Positions 29,326 through 37,665 of a DNA stretch of 64,000 nucleotides are shown piece after piece. Under the pieces are notes generated by a model. That model saw only the letters and a program-made list of their open reading frames with translations, did no database searches and was not told the origin of the DNA. This DNA is from Rhodanobacter sp. DHG33 (GTDB lineage: Bacteria; Pseudomonadota; Gammaproteobacteria; Xanthomonadales; Rhodanobacteraceae): assembly GCF_014843005.1 (NCBI RefSeq), contig NZ_JACYXM010000002.1, positions 372,001 to 436,000 of the forward strand. Reading direction: 5' to 3'. Positions within the stretch are counted from its first letter, which is position 1; the number at the start of each line of letters is the position of its first letter. The translations under genes and the position numbers were made by a program.

Positions 29326-31368
29326 TCAGTTCGGTGCCGAGGCGACGTTGCCGCCGTCCGGTCGCCAACCACGATGGAAGTCGAACATGTCCATCAGGTC
29401 GCCGATGGCCGGCGCGTTGACCGGTACGTATGGGTTGTTGCGGAACTGGATCGGGTTCGGCAGGTTGTCGCGGCTGCGGCGGGAGATGGTTTCGTCGATT
29501 CCCCAGTTGGCCTCGACGAATTTGTCGAACGACACGTGGTCGAAGTAGGTGTGCACCACGTGGCCACCGGTGGAGTACTTCGAGACCACCAGCAGCGGGA
29601 TGCGCGTGCCGTCGCCGAAGAAGTCGACCGGCTGCACGTAGCCGGAGTCGTAGTAGCCGCCGCCTTCGTCGAAGGTGATCATGATCGCGGTGTCGTTCCA
29701 CAACTTCGGATTGGCCTGCACCATCTGCACGATCTTCTGCACGTAGCCTTCGTACAGCTCCAGCTTGGACGAGGCCGGGTGGCCGTCCAGCAGTCCGTCC
29801 GGCTTGGCGATGGCCACGGCCGGCAGCGTGCCGTTTTGGATGTCGCTGTAGAGGTTGTTGATGTCCTGATTGTTCGCGCGCAGCTTGGCGTTGGTCATGA
29901 CCTGCGTGGAGTACAGGAACGGGTCGCAGATGTTGCAGAAGGTGCCGGCTTCGCCGGATTCCGTGCCGTTGGCCCAGCCTTCGCCGTAATACTTCCAGCT
30001 GACGTGATGGCGGGCCAGCAGCAAGGCCAGGTTGTCCTGCTTGGTCGGCGGAACGGTGTACTGGTCGGTGCCCAGCGGGGCCGCTTCGCCGGTGCCCAGG
30101 TAGCCGGGGTTGTAGTTGTTGACCAGGTAGTACGCGCCCGGCTTGCAGTCCGTGCCGCGGAAGGTGTGGTAGGGCAGGCTCTTCAGGTAGCTGCGCACCG
30201 CACCCACGCCAGGTTGCGAATCGTCGGCGCAGTCGACGTAGGAGCCGCCGCTGTAGCCGTCCTGCACCCACCAGTTGTTGGTGCCGCTCTGCGAGTTCGG
30301 GTTCTCGATCTGGTTGGTCGGCGGCACGGCGGGATTGCCGTCCGCGTCGGCGTAATAGATCGCATCGCCGAAGCCCAGCATGATGTGGTTGGCGCCCGTG
30401 CCGCCCATCACCGACTGGTGGAAGTTGTCGCTCAGCGCGTACTTCTCGGCCAGTTGCTTGAAGTAGGGCGCGTCGCCGTGCGCCATGTTGAGGAACTGCA
30501 TCGAGGTGGAGCCTTCACCCGTGCTCTGGTCGGTGAAGCCGGCGGGCTGCGTCTTGCCGTTGTTGCCGGCGCCCATGGTGGTTTCCACCCATGGGAAGAG
30601 ATCCGCGCGGCAACCGCTGGGGTTCTTCTGGGTGGCGTTGGCCGTGCTGCAATCCAACTGCTGCCACATCTGGAAGAAGCGATGCACCGGGCTGTTGGCG
30701 TAATCGTTGTAGCTGATCGATGCGTGCATATCGACCGGCGCGTTCGGCAGCGTGCCGGGGAAACGCGTATCGACGACGTCGTTGGGCAGGCCGGTGCCGC
30801 CTTCGGCGAGCTCGGCATAGTCGTCGCTCGGCAACGCCGGCTCGACCGCGGCGGCTTGCGCAGCGGAAGCGAGATACGCCTGGGTCGGCGCGCCGCCGGT
30901 GTTCATCGCCGGCAGGTTGGCGTAGGGGCCGACGCGTGCGGGTGCATTCGTGTAGTCGCCCGTCTGGCGAGCCTGCCACTGCTGCGCCTTGGCCACGTTC
31001 GGGCCGGGCGTGCCGTCGGCGTTGACGATGCCTTCGGACAGCAGGTTGTTCACGGTCTGGCCGGCGGGCGGCGTGTAGGTGGCAAAGACGTGGTCGAAGG
31101 TGCGGTTCTCGCCGATCAGCAGGATCACGTGCTTGATCGGCGTGCGCGTACGGTTGCTGGCGTCCTGGCCATCGCCTGGCATGTGCAGCGTCACGATGCC
31201 GCCGGGCAGGTCATGCCGCGGCGCGGTGGACGTGTTGGGCACGTTCGTGCGGAAGCCGGCGTCGTTCTGCGAAGAGGTTGTCTGCGCATTGGCAAGGCCG
31301 ACGATGCCGGTCGCCAGCATGCACAGCACGAAAGGTTTCAAGCGGGTACTGCCTAATCTTTTGGACAT
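29326..31368 (-). CDS. exported phosphoesterase (phospholipase C / AcpA-type acid phosphatase)
   Basis: 680-residue enzyme of the phosphoesterase superfamily that holds non-hemolytic phospholipases C and Francisella-type acid phosphatase AcpA. A signal peptide (FVLCMLATGIVGLANA) leads it out. The N-terminal catalytic motif is HVILLIGENRTFDHVFATY (the Glu-Asn pair and Thr of the active site) and the C-terminal one is AIMITFDEGGGYYD, followed by RIPLLVVSKY and VVHTYFDHVSFDKF. The substrate could be phospholipid or other phosphate esters. The start at 31368 begins the signal peptide; a 22-codon extension upstream is not signal-like. It is alone between two minus-strand genes, with its own terminator. 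Confidence 0.85.
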   Translation of the reverse strand: MSKRLGSTRLKPFVLCMLATGIVGLANAQTTSSQNDAGFRTNVPNTSTAPRHDLPGGIVTLHMPGDGQDASNRTRTPIKHVILLIGENRTFDHVFATYTPPAGQTVNNLLSEGIVNADGTPGPNVAKAQQWQARQTGDYTNAPARVGPYANLPAMNTGGAPTQAYLASAAQAAAVEPALPSDDYAELAEGGTGLPNDVVDTRFPGTLPNAPVDMHASISYNDYANSPVHRFFQMWQQLDCSTANATQKNPSGCRADLFPWVETTMGAGNNGKTQPAGFTDQSTGEGSTSMQFLNMAHGDAPYFKQLAEKYALSDNFHQSVMGGTGANHIMLGFGDAIYYADADGNPAVPPTNQIENPNSQSGTNNWWVQDGYSGGSYVDCADDSQPGVGAVRSYLKSLPYHTFRGTDCKPGAYYLVNNYNPGYLGTGEAAPLGTDQYTVPPTKQDNLALLLARHHVSWKYYGEGWANGTESGEAGTFCNICDPFLYSTQVMTNAKLRANNQDINNLYSDIQNGTLPAVAIAKPDGLLDGHPASSKLELYEGYVQKIVQMVQANPKLWNDTAIMITFDEGGGYYDSGYVQPVDFFGDGTRIPLLVVSKYSTGGHVVHTYFDHVSFDKFVEANWGIDETISRRSRDNLPNPIQFRNNPYVPVNAPAIGDLMDMFDFHRGWRPDGGNVASAPN

Positions 31369-31572
31369 GACTGGTCTCTCCTGCCGGCTTTCTGCGAGCC
31401 TGCTCGAGTGATCCCCCTGATTGCGCCTGCGCATGCAACCGCCCTGCTCAAGCGGGGGCAGGATGCGCCGCGTGCATGACGCCGTGTTGGCAGTGGCGCG
31501 ACACGACGACCGCGCCCGATGACAGTGCTGCGACAGGCCGCATGCCGTGCCGCACGGTTTGTGCGCAGGTGT

Positions 31573-33228
31573 TTACGAATGCGCGGGAAGCACGTCGTAC
31601 GGGCGCATCATTTCGTTGTCCTCGTGCTCGAGGAAATGGCAATGCCAGACATACCGCCCCGGCTCGCCTTCGAAGCGCATGGCGATGCGCGTCACCATGC
31701 CGGGGTCGGCGCGCACGGTATCTTTCCAGCCCATTTCGTGCGGCTCGGGCGCCTGCGCGGGGCCGGTGAATTTCAATTCCCGGTGCGCGTTCCACGCGAA
31801 CAGGTCGAAGGGCCGGCGATTCAGCACTTGGAAGCGCACCAGGTGCAGATGGATGGGGTGCGCATCGCCGGTGAGATTGACGAAGCTCCAGGTTTCCACG
31901 CTGTGCTGGCGAGGGTTTTCGCTGACCGGGTCGAACCAACGCTTGCCGTCCAGCAACATCTGCAGCGCATTGCCGTTGGCATCGTCGGTTTCGTTGAGCG
32001 TCATCACGCGATGCTGCGCCGCGCCGGCCGGATCGATGCGCGGCACGTCGCGCAGTGTCGCCGGCAGTACGGAAGCGTCACGCTTCGCGCCGTCGCGCAC
32101 GCGGAATTCAAGGATGCCTTGCGACTGATGGCGCAGCTGCACGGTCTTGCCGGCCAGTTCGGCGAAGTCGACCACCACATCCGCACGTTCGGCGGGATAC
32201 AGCTCGATGCGCGCGCGTTCCAGCGACTTTGGCAACAGGCCCTGGTCGCTGGCTATCTGCTGGAACGGTTGGCCGTGCGAAAGCGACAGGTCGAAAAAGC
32301 TAGTGTTGGCGGCGTTGACCAGGCGGAAGCGGTATTTGCGCGGTTCGACTTCGAAATACGGAAAGATCTTGCCGTTGCACAGCGGCAGGTTGCCATTGCA
32401 CTGCATGACCCACGGCGCGTCGGGATCGTCTGAAACCGGGTAATAGAGCTGGCCGTCCTGCGCCAACAGGCGGTCGCAAAGGATCAATGGGACGTCGCAG
32501 TCACCGGTAGGCAGACCGAGCGCCTGCTCTTCCGGGTCGCGCACGATATAGGTGCCGATGAGGCCCGCGTAGATGTTCAGCCGCGTGATACCCATCGCGT
32601 GGTCGTGGTACCACAGCGTGGCCGCATCCTGTGCGTTCGGGTAGAGATAGAGTTTCGACTGGCCCGGCGTGTACCAGTCTTCCGGATAGCCGTCCGCATG
32701 GGCCGGCACGCGCGCGCCATGCACGTGCGTCACCGCGCGCACCTCAGGGTGGCTTTTCTCCGCGCCATGGAGGTTGTGGTCGATCGGCAGGAAGTGCTGC
32801 GTCGGCAAGGCATTCGCCCATTCGACCAGCAGCGGCTCGCCGCGCTTCGCTTCGATCGTCGGTCCCGGGAACGAGCCGTCGTAGCCCCACAGGCTGGTGG
32901 GCGGTACATCACGGTGCAGGCGCATTTTGAATGCGCGCATCTGCATGCGGTAGCAGGGCAGCTTCCGCCCGGGGAATGCCGGATGCGCGCGCTGCTCAGT
33001 CGCACGGGCCGTCGGCGGAATCGGCAAGGGATCGACGAAGCGCGCCAGCGAGACGGGATTGATCAGCGGTACCTTCGGCGCGGCGAGCATCGCCGCCGAG
33101 GTGCGGCCGGCCATCGGCATGGCCATGGTGGTGACGGACGCCGCCGCCGGGCGCCAGAGGTCGGCCAGTGCACCAGCTCCGATCAGGCTGCCTGCGCCAC
33201 GGAGGAATGCGCGTCGTGTAATCGTCAT
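31573..33228 (-). CDS. Tat-exported multicopper oxidase (CotA/bilirubin oxidase-like)
   Basis: 551-residue blue-copper oxidase. The Tat signal TRRAFLRGAGSLIGAGALA suggests folding in the cytoplasm and export with copper bound. All four copper-binding blocks are visible: THVHG, WYHDHAMG, HPIHLHLV and HCHFLEHEDNEMM, the last giving the type 1 copper ligands. The layout is like CotA laccase or bilirubin oxidase. It oxidises phenols, pigments or metal ions with O2; the substrate is unknown. A 13-bp hairpin abuts its start codon. It follows the peroxiredoxin gene by 56 bases on the same strand. No copA, copB or cueR gene is near. Confidence 0.92.
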   Translation of the reverse strand: MTITRRAFLRGAGSLIGAGALADLWRPAAASVTTMAMPMAGRTSAAMLAAPKVPLINPVSLARFVDPLPIPPTARATEQRAHPAFPGRKLPCYRMQMRAFKMRLHRDVPPTSLWGYDGSFPGPTIEAKRGEPLLVEWANALPTQHFLPIDHNLHGAEKSHPEVRAVTHVHGARVPAHADGYPEDWYTPGQSKLYLYPNAQDAATLWYHDHAMGITRLNIYAGLIGTYIVRDPEEQALGLPTGDCDVPLILCDRLLAQDGQLYYPVSDDPDAPWVMQCNGNLPLCNGKIFPYFEVEPRKYRFRLVNAANTSFFDLSLSHGQPFQQIASDQGLLPKSLERARIELYPAERADVVVDFAELAGKTVQLRHQSQGILEFRVRDGAKRDASVLPATLRDVPRIDPAGAAQHRVMTLNETDDANGNALQMLLDGKRWFDPVSENPRQHSVETWSFVNLTGDAHPIHLHLVRFQVLNRRPFDLFAWNAHRELKFTGPAQAPEPHEMGWKDTVRADPGMVTRIAMRFEGEPGRYVWHCHFLEHEDNEMMRPYDVLPAHS

Positions 33229-33257
33229 GTCACCCACCCTAGGCAGGGTGGATGACA
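33228..33257 (-). promoter_or_regulatory. hairpin covering the ribosome site of the multicopper oxidase
   Basis: Bases 33228-33240 pair with 33245-33257 across 13 positions (one G.U on the RNA), tetraloop. On the minus-strand mRNA the 3' arm contains the GGGTGG ribosome site and reaches the A of the start codon, so initiation would require melting it. It may be a translational switch or simply an intercistronic processing hairpin. Confidence 0.6.
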
Positions 33258-33284
33258 GAGAGATGACCTCTCCGGAATGCCTGC

Positions 33285-33761
33285 TCAGACCACCGCGAGC
33301 ATGGCTTCCGCGCTGGACACGCGGAACTCGCCCGGCGCTTCGACATGCAGCTGGCGCACCACCCCGTCTTCCGCGTACAGCGCGAAGCGGCGCGCACGCA
33401 GGCCCATGCCGTAGCCGCTGCCGTCCAGCTCCAGGCCCAGCGCGCGGGTGAAGGCGGCGTTGCCGTCGGCGATCAGCAGCAGGTCGTGCGGCACGTGCTG
33501 TGCGGCAGCCCAGGCCTGCATCACGTAGGCGTCGTTGACCGACAGGCACATCACCTCGATGCCGCGTTCGAGAAAATCGCGGTGGTGCGTCACATAGCCG
33601 GGCAGATGACGGTTCGAGCAGGTGGGCGTGAAGGCGCCCGGCACCGCGAACAGCACCACCTTGCGGCCGGCGAACAGCTCGCCGGTGCGGGCATCGCGGA
33701 TGCCGTCGCCGACGAGGCGCACTTCGACGTCAGGCAGGGTTTGTCCGATCTGGATGCTCAT
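33285..33761 (-). CDS. Prx5-type peroxiredoxin
   Basis: 158-residue thiol peroxidase of the Prx5/hybrid group. Peroxidatic Cys48 lies in PGAFTPTCS; a second Cys (about residue 72, VMCLSVND) is not at the usual resolving position, so it may act as a 1-Cys enzyme with glutathione. No signal peptide, so cytosolic, although flanked by genes for exported proteins. It starts 10 bases after the PNGase-like gene ends and is followed by the multicopper oxidase, so the three probably share a transcript. Confidence 0.92.
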   Translation of the reverse strand: MSIQIGQTLPDVEVRLVGDGIRDARTGELFAGRKVVLFAVPGAFTPTCSNRHLPGYVTHHRDFLERGIEVMCLSVNDAYVMQAWAAAQHVPHDLLLIADGNAAFTRALGLELDGSGYGMGLRARRFALYAEDGVVRQLHVEAPGEFRVSSAEAMLAVV

Positions 33762-33771
33762 GGTGCGAACC

Positions 33772-35559
33772 TCAAAGTTGGGAGGAGCCGTCGAGACGGT
33801 TGGTCTGGTTCGGGCAGCCCTGGCCGGATTCGACGGCGACGACGGCCTGATCGCGCGTTTCCACGCGCCGTGCGTAGCAGCTGCCCAGCGAATCGCTTAA
33901 GCGGTACGACTGCCGACCGTGTTGTCCGCGCGAGCCGGTAATGGCCGTGCCGCCCGCGTTGAAGTCGGTGTTGCTGTGGCTGACGAGCTGGTTGTCCAAC
34001 GTGGACCAGAAGCCCTTATGGTTTCCGCCCATGTCCTGGCGCTTGTCTTGATAACCCTGTCGCATCGTGATGTCGGCAGTGAAGTCGCCCTTGGCATGCA
34101 CCTGCTTGCGGATATCGATCAGCAGCGGATAGTCGAGGCGCTGCCGGGTCTGCACCGTGGTGGCGTCCGTGGTGGTGCTCACCTCGTTGACGACCTGCGT
34201 ACGCATGGCGATGTGCTGGTTGTAGAGGTCCTGCGACGGGTGGTCGAAGCTCTGCCGATTGGCAAAGTCCGTGTGCTGCGCGACGCGCGTGACGACCTTG
34301 CCGGCCGAGGTCTGCAGTTCGCCGGCGATGACATAGCTGCCGCTCTGCAGGGTATCGACCTCGCCGTGCAGCGTGCCATGGGACCCGCGTGCGAAATGGC
34401 GCTGCACTTTTGACTGCAGTGCGTCCTGCTGCGTGGCCAGCGTGTTTTGCATGAGCTTGCCCGCGAGTACGGCGAGCTTCGGGTCGCGCCACACCAGCAG
34501 ATTGGCGGCAACGCTGAAGAAGTCGTGCGCGCCCAGCACGCGTACCGCCACGGTGTGCGGCTTGCCGTCGTCCAGCAGGGCGGCGAAGGGCGTCAGGTCC
34601 ATGCGGTACGGCGTGAAGTTGAGCGTCTGGAGGTCCGGCGTCGGTCGCCACAGGTTGGGGTCCACGCCGCCGGTATAGGTCCACGGGTAGACCGGCGCAC
34701 GGCCGGCGGGTTGGCCGTCGATGCTGACGGCCACCTCGCGGTAGTTGCCGCCGCCGCACTGTTCCAGCGGATCGCCGGCGTTGGGTGGCCCCAGCGAGAA
34801 TTCGCGCGTGGGCTCCACGTCGGCGTCGTCGATGCACATGTACCACTGCTCGTCCACGGCCTGGCTCTGCGCGATCAGGTCCAGCGCCACGCGTTCGACG
34901 TTGCGCGGCAGGGTGAAGGTGCGCGAGAGCGCGGCCTTTTCGTCCTGCACATCCACCGGATGGCCGCCGCTGTCGCCGACGAGGCCGAAGGCAAGGTCGG
35001 CAGGCGACGGAGCGGCGTTGCCTGCCGCCGGATAGAACACCAGCCGCGCGCTGCCGTGGATCGCGCTGTCGTGCTTGCCGTCGACCCAGTTGTTGAGGAT
35101 GACCTGGCCATGCCCGGCATCGCGAAACAGGCTGGCGTAGTCGGTGACGTCGCGCTCGACATGCCAATGCGGCGCGACCTTGGCGCCGGGTTCCTGCGTG
35201 GTGCCGTAGTACAGGTTCACGCCCTTGAGCCACAGGCTGACCGTGCGGTCGTACTGCCGTCCGGCGTCCACCGAGAAATCCGCTTCGAGCACCACCTTGG
35301 CCCACGGGCCGGCGCATTGCACGGGCGGGGCATAGTTCCATTCGCGCGGCTTCGCATCGCGCGAGGTGGACTCGCCGTGATCGTCGAACGAGACATCGGC
35401 ATAAAGCTTCGCGATGCAGGGCGTACCGGCAGGGCGCGGCACCGGCGCGTCGGCGACGGCCACGCCGCGGTCGCCCACGGTGGGCGTCGGCGCTGCGGTC
35501 TGTGCGGCGGCGGGCAGGGCCAGTACAAGGGCGAGGCCCGATCCGATCAAGTGACGCAT
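33772..35559 (-). CDS. secreted peptide-N4-asparagine amidase A-like (PNGase A) protein
   Basis: 595-residue protein with a signal peptide (MRHLIGSGLALVLALPAAAQ). The region about 50-330 matches the PNGase A family: KVVLEADFSVDAGRQYDRTV, then YYGTTQEPG, HWHVERDVTDYASLF, LNNWVD and later YPWTYTGGVDPNLWRP with LTPFAALLDDGKPHTVAV. PNGase A enzymes remove N-glycans from glycopeptides and are best known from plants and fungi, so a bacterial copy may act on host or fungal glycoproteins. The C-terminal third is a separate, beta-rich region without a family I recognise. Catalytic residues cannot be assigned by eye. The start at 35559 is supported by GGAATGACC; an ATG three codons upstream is possible. 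Confidence 0.8.
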   Translation of the reverse strand: MRHLIGSGLALVLALPAAAQTAAPTPTVGDRGVAVADAPVPRPAGTPCIAKLYADVSFDDHGESTSRDAKPREWNYAPPVQCAGPWAKVVLEADFSVDAGRQYDRTVSLWLKGVNLYYGTTQEPGAKVAPHWHVERDVTDYASLFRDAGHGQVILNNWVDGKHDSAIHGSARLVFYPAAGNAAPSPADLAFGLVGDSGGHPVDVQDEKAALSRTFTLPRNVERVALDLIAQSQAVDEQWYMCIDDADVEPTREFSLGPPNAGDPLEQCGGGNYREVAVSIDGQPAGRAPVYPWTYTGGVDPNLWRPTPDLQTLNFTPYRMDLTPFAALLDDGKPHTVAVRVLGAHDFFSVAANLLVWRDPKLAVLAGKLMQNTLATQQDALQSKVQRHFARGSHGTLHGEVDTLQSGSYVIAGELQTSAGKVVTRVAQHTDFANRQSFDHPSQDLYNQHIAMRTQVVNEVSTTTDATTVQTRQRLDYPLLIDIRKQVHAKGDFTADITMRQGYQDKRQDMGGNHKGFWSTLDNQLVSHSNTDFNAGGTAITGSRGQHGRQSYRLSDSLGSCYARRVETRDQAVVAVESGQGCPNQTNRLDGSSQL

Positions 35560-35642
35560 GCAGGTCATTCCACGGTTGCTTTGAACATGAACCGCAAGCA
35601 TGCACCGGATCGCACCCGCTGGCGAGGAGTTGCGCGCGCCGC

Positions 35643-35670
35643 CTTGAATCGCGGGCCGCTGCACCTATTT
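35643..35670 (+). promoter_or_regulatory. candidate sigma-32 (heat-shock) promoter of hsp20
   Basis: CTTGAA (35643-35648), 14 bases, then ACCTATTT (35663-35670), which matches the sigma-32 pattern CTTGAA-N13-15-CCCCATNT at the full -35 and most of the -10. It gives an mRNA leader of about 40 bases before hsp20. It overlaps the upstream region of the divergent PNGase-like gene. Confidence 0.6.
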
Positions 35671-35717
35671 CTGCAGTCAGGCGGCGACGTGCCGCAATCC
35701 AATCGAGGAGTTTCCCG

Positions 35718-36161
35718 ATGAGCTTGAACCATCATGTGATGTGGGGCCTGCCGCGCGATGCGCGGGCGTTTCGGCATGCGTTCGACCGCCTTGCGGAATC
35801 CGCCGACAACCCCGGCGCTGACGCCGTGGCATGGTCGCCGCGCGTGGATGTGCATGAGGAAGCCGAGCGCTTCGTAATCCGCGCCGACGTGCCCGGCATC
35901 GACCCGGCGGCCATCGACGTGAGCATGGACAAGAACGTGCTTTCGATCCGCGGCGAGCGTGCGGCGGATGCCGTCGATGCATCCAGCCACGGCGTGCACA
36001 AGGAGCGCCCCCACGGCGCGTTCCTGCGCCGCTTCACGCTGCCCGACAGCGTGGATGCCGAGCGCATCACCGCCAGCAACCGGCACGGCGTGCTGGAGAT
36101 CGTGATACCGAAGAAGGCCGAGAGCGCACCGCGCCGCATCGTGGTCGATACCGCCCACTGA
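35718..36161 (+). CDS. Hsp20-family small heat-shock protein
   Basis: 147-residue small heat-shock protein, an ATP-independent holdase that keeps unfolding proteins soluble. The alpha-crystallin domain spans about 40-140: WSPRVDVHEEAERFVIRADVPG at its start, then VLSIRGER, FLRRFTLPDSVD and the closing NRHGVLEIVIPKK. It lacks the I-x-I tail, which is often reduced in this group. GAGGAG stands 8 bases before the ATG, and a sigma-32-like promoter lies upstream. Next downstream is the CbpA co-chaperone. Confidence 0.95.
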   Translation: MSLNHHVMWGLPRDARAFRHAFDRLAESADNPGADAVAWSPRVDVHEEAERFVIRADVPGIDPAAIDVSMDKNVLSIRGERAADAVDASSHGVHKERPHGAFLRRFTLPDSVDAERITASNRHGVLEIVIPKKAESAPRRIVVDTAH

Positions 36162-36188
36162 ATTCGTACGCGTGCAACTTGCGAGTGT

Positions 36189-36220
36189 GGCCCGTGGCGG
36201 ACGATGATCCGTCACGGGCC
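36189..36220 (+). terminator. hairpin between hsp20 and cbpA
   Basis: GGCCCGTG (36189-36196) pairs with CACGGGCC (36213-36220); an inner CGGA/TCCG extends it. No U-tract. It may separate the hsp20 message from cbpA. Confidence 0.5.
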
Positions 36221-36256
36221 GCTTGGCGTTGATGCAGCCGGTACGAAGGAGTGGCG

Positions 36257-37156
36257 GTGGAATTCAAAGACTATTACGAGATTCTCGGCGTCAAGCCCGA
36301 GGCCAGCGAAGCGGAAATCAAGGCCGCTTACCGCAAGCTGGCGCGCAAGTACCACCCCGACAAGAACAAGGAAGCCGGGGCCGAGGAGAAGTTCAAGGAG
36401 GCGAACGAGGCCCAGGAGGTACTGCTCGATCCCGAGAAGCGCCGCGCCTACGACCAGGTGCGGGCCGGCGGCTATCGCGGCGGCGAGCAGTTCCGGCCGC
36501 CACCGGGCTGGAGCGGCGGGCAGGGCCAGCATTTCGATTTCGGCGACGGCGACTTCAGCGATTTCTTCGAGAGCCTGTTCGGCGGTCGCGGTGCCGGCGC
36601 CCAGCGCGGGCAGCCGCGTGCGCGGCGCGGGCAGGACGTGCAGGCGAGAGTGGACGTCGACCTGCAGACCGCGTTCGACGGCGGCCGCACCCGGTTGTCG
36701 ATGCACGATGGCCGCGGCGAGGAGCGCGTGCTGGAGGTGAAGATCCCCGCCGGCATCCAGCCGGGGCAGGTGATCCGCCTGGCGGGGCAGGGCCATCCGG
36801 GCGGCAACGGCGGCCCGAACGGCGACCTGTTGCTTGAAGTGGGCATACGCGACGATGCGCGCTTCAAGCTGGACGGCCGCAACGTGTTGCACGTGCTGCC
36901 GATCAGCCCCTGGGAAGCGGCGCTTGGCGCCACCCTGCCGGTGCCGACCCTGGCCGGTACGGTGGAGCTGCGCATTCCGCCCGGCTCGCAGTCGGGCCGC
37001 AAGCTGCGCCTGAAGGGGCGCGGCATGCCCGGCACGCACCCGGGCGACCAGTTCGTGGAACTGTCGATCCGCACGCCTGCGGCGGAGAGCGACGCGCAGC
37101 GGGCGGCCTACGAGGCGCTGCGGACGGAATTCGCGAGTTACGATCCGCGCCGCTGA
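36257..37156 (+). CDS. cbpA: CbpA-type DnaJ co-chaperone
   Basis: 299-residue class-II J protein that stimulates DnaK. N-terminal J domain with the HPD tripeptide ([10 protein letters not shown]), a Gly/Phe-rich linker (about 75-120) and two C-terminal beta domains ([32 protein letters not shown]). There is no zinc-finger, so it is CbpA and not DnaJ. The start is taken at the GTG at 36257: AAGGAG sits 5 bases before it and the protein then begins like E. coli CbpA ([12 protein letters not shown]). The GTG two codons upstream (36251) overlaps that ribosome site. Confidence 0.92.
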   Translation: MEFKDYYEILGVKPEASEAEIKAAYRKLARKYHPDKNKEAGAEEKFKEANEAQEVLLDPEKRRAYDQVRAGGYRGGEQFRPPPGWSGGQGQHFDFGDGDFSDFFESLFGGRGAGAQRGQPRARRGQDVQARVDVDLQTAFDGGRTRLSMHDGRGEERVLEVKIPAGIQPGQVIRLAGQGHPGGNGGPNGDLLLEVGIRDDARFKLDGRNVLHVLPISPWEAALGATLPVPTLAGTVELRIPPGSQSGRKLRLKGRGMPGTHPGDQFVELSIRTPAAESDAQRAAYEALRTEFASYDPRR

Positions 37157-37175
37157 GGGTGCGCTCCAGGCCCCA

Positions 37176-37209
37176 ACGAAAAACGGCGCCGCGAGGCGCC
37201 GTTTTTCGT
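37176..37209. terminator. bidirectional terminator between cbpA and the PilH-like gene
   Basis: Perfect 15-bp stem, 37176-37190 with 37195-37209, loop GCGA, with five A before and five T after the GC core. It serves both convergent genes. Confidence 0.92.
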
Positions 37210-37229
37210 GACGCGAGCGGGAAACCCGC

Positions 37230-37595
37230 TCAGCCCGGAAGCAGTTCCTTCAGCGTGGCCACCAGCTCTTCTTCCTTGATCGGCTTGGTGACGTAGGCCT
37301 TGGCGCCCTGGCGCATGCCCCACACGCGGTCGGTTTCCTGGTCCTTGGTGGTCACTAGCACCACGGGGATGTGCGCCGTGGCGGCATCCTTGCTGATCGT
37401 GCGGGTGGCCTGGAAGCCGTTGAGATTGGGCATCACCACGTCCATCAGGATCAGGTCCGGGATCTCGCGCTTGGCCACCTCGACACCGGCGGCACCATCC
37501 TCCGCGGTGAGGGTTTCGTGGCCGAGCTTCTCGACGACGCGCTTGAGGCCCAGCAGCTGCGACGGCGAATCGTCGACGATCAGGATACGTGCCAT
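37230..37595 (-). CDS. PilH-like single-domain response regulator
   Basis: 121-residue receiver domain. Phosphoacceptor Asp52 (LILMDVVMPN), acidic pair Asp8/Asp9 (IVDDSPSQ), switch Thr in VTTKDQ and Lys in VTKPI are all present. It resembles PilH/PilG of the twitching-motility Chp system (the SPSQLLGLKRVVEKLGHE opening is typical). The rest of that system is not in the window, so it is an orphan here. The name is by similarity, hence no symbol. Confidence 0.88.
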   Translation of the reverse strand: MARILIVDDSPSQLLGLKRVVEKLGHETLTAEDGAAGVEVAKREIPDLILMDVVMPNLNGFQATRTISKDAATAHIPVVLVTTKDQETDRVWGMRQGAKAYVTKPIKEEELVATLKELLPG

Positions 37596-37665
37596 ATGTG
37601 GGTGTCCCCCTTGTTGTTTCAGTGGATTCTATTCCGGCGGCGCGGCGCTTCCAAGCCGCACCCGG

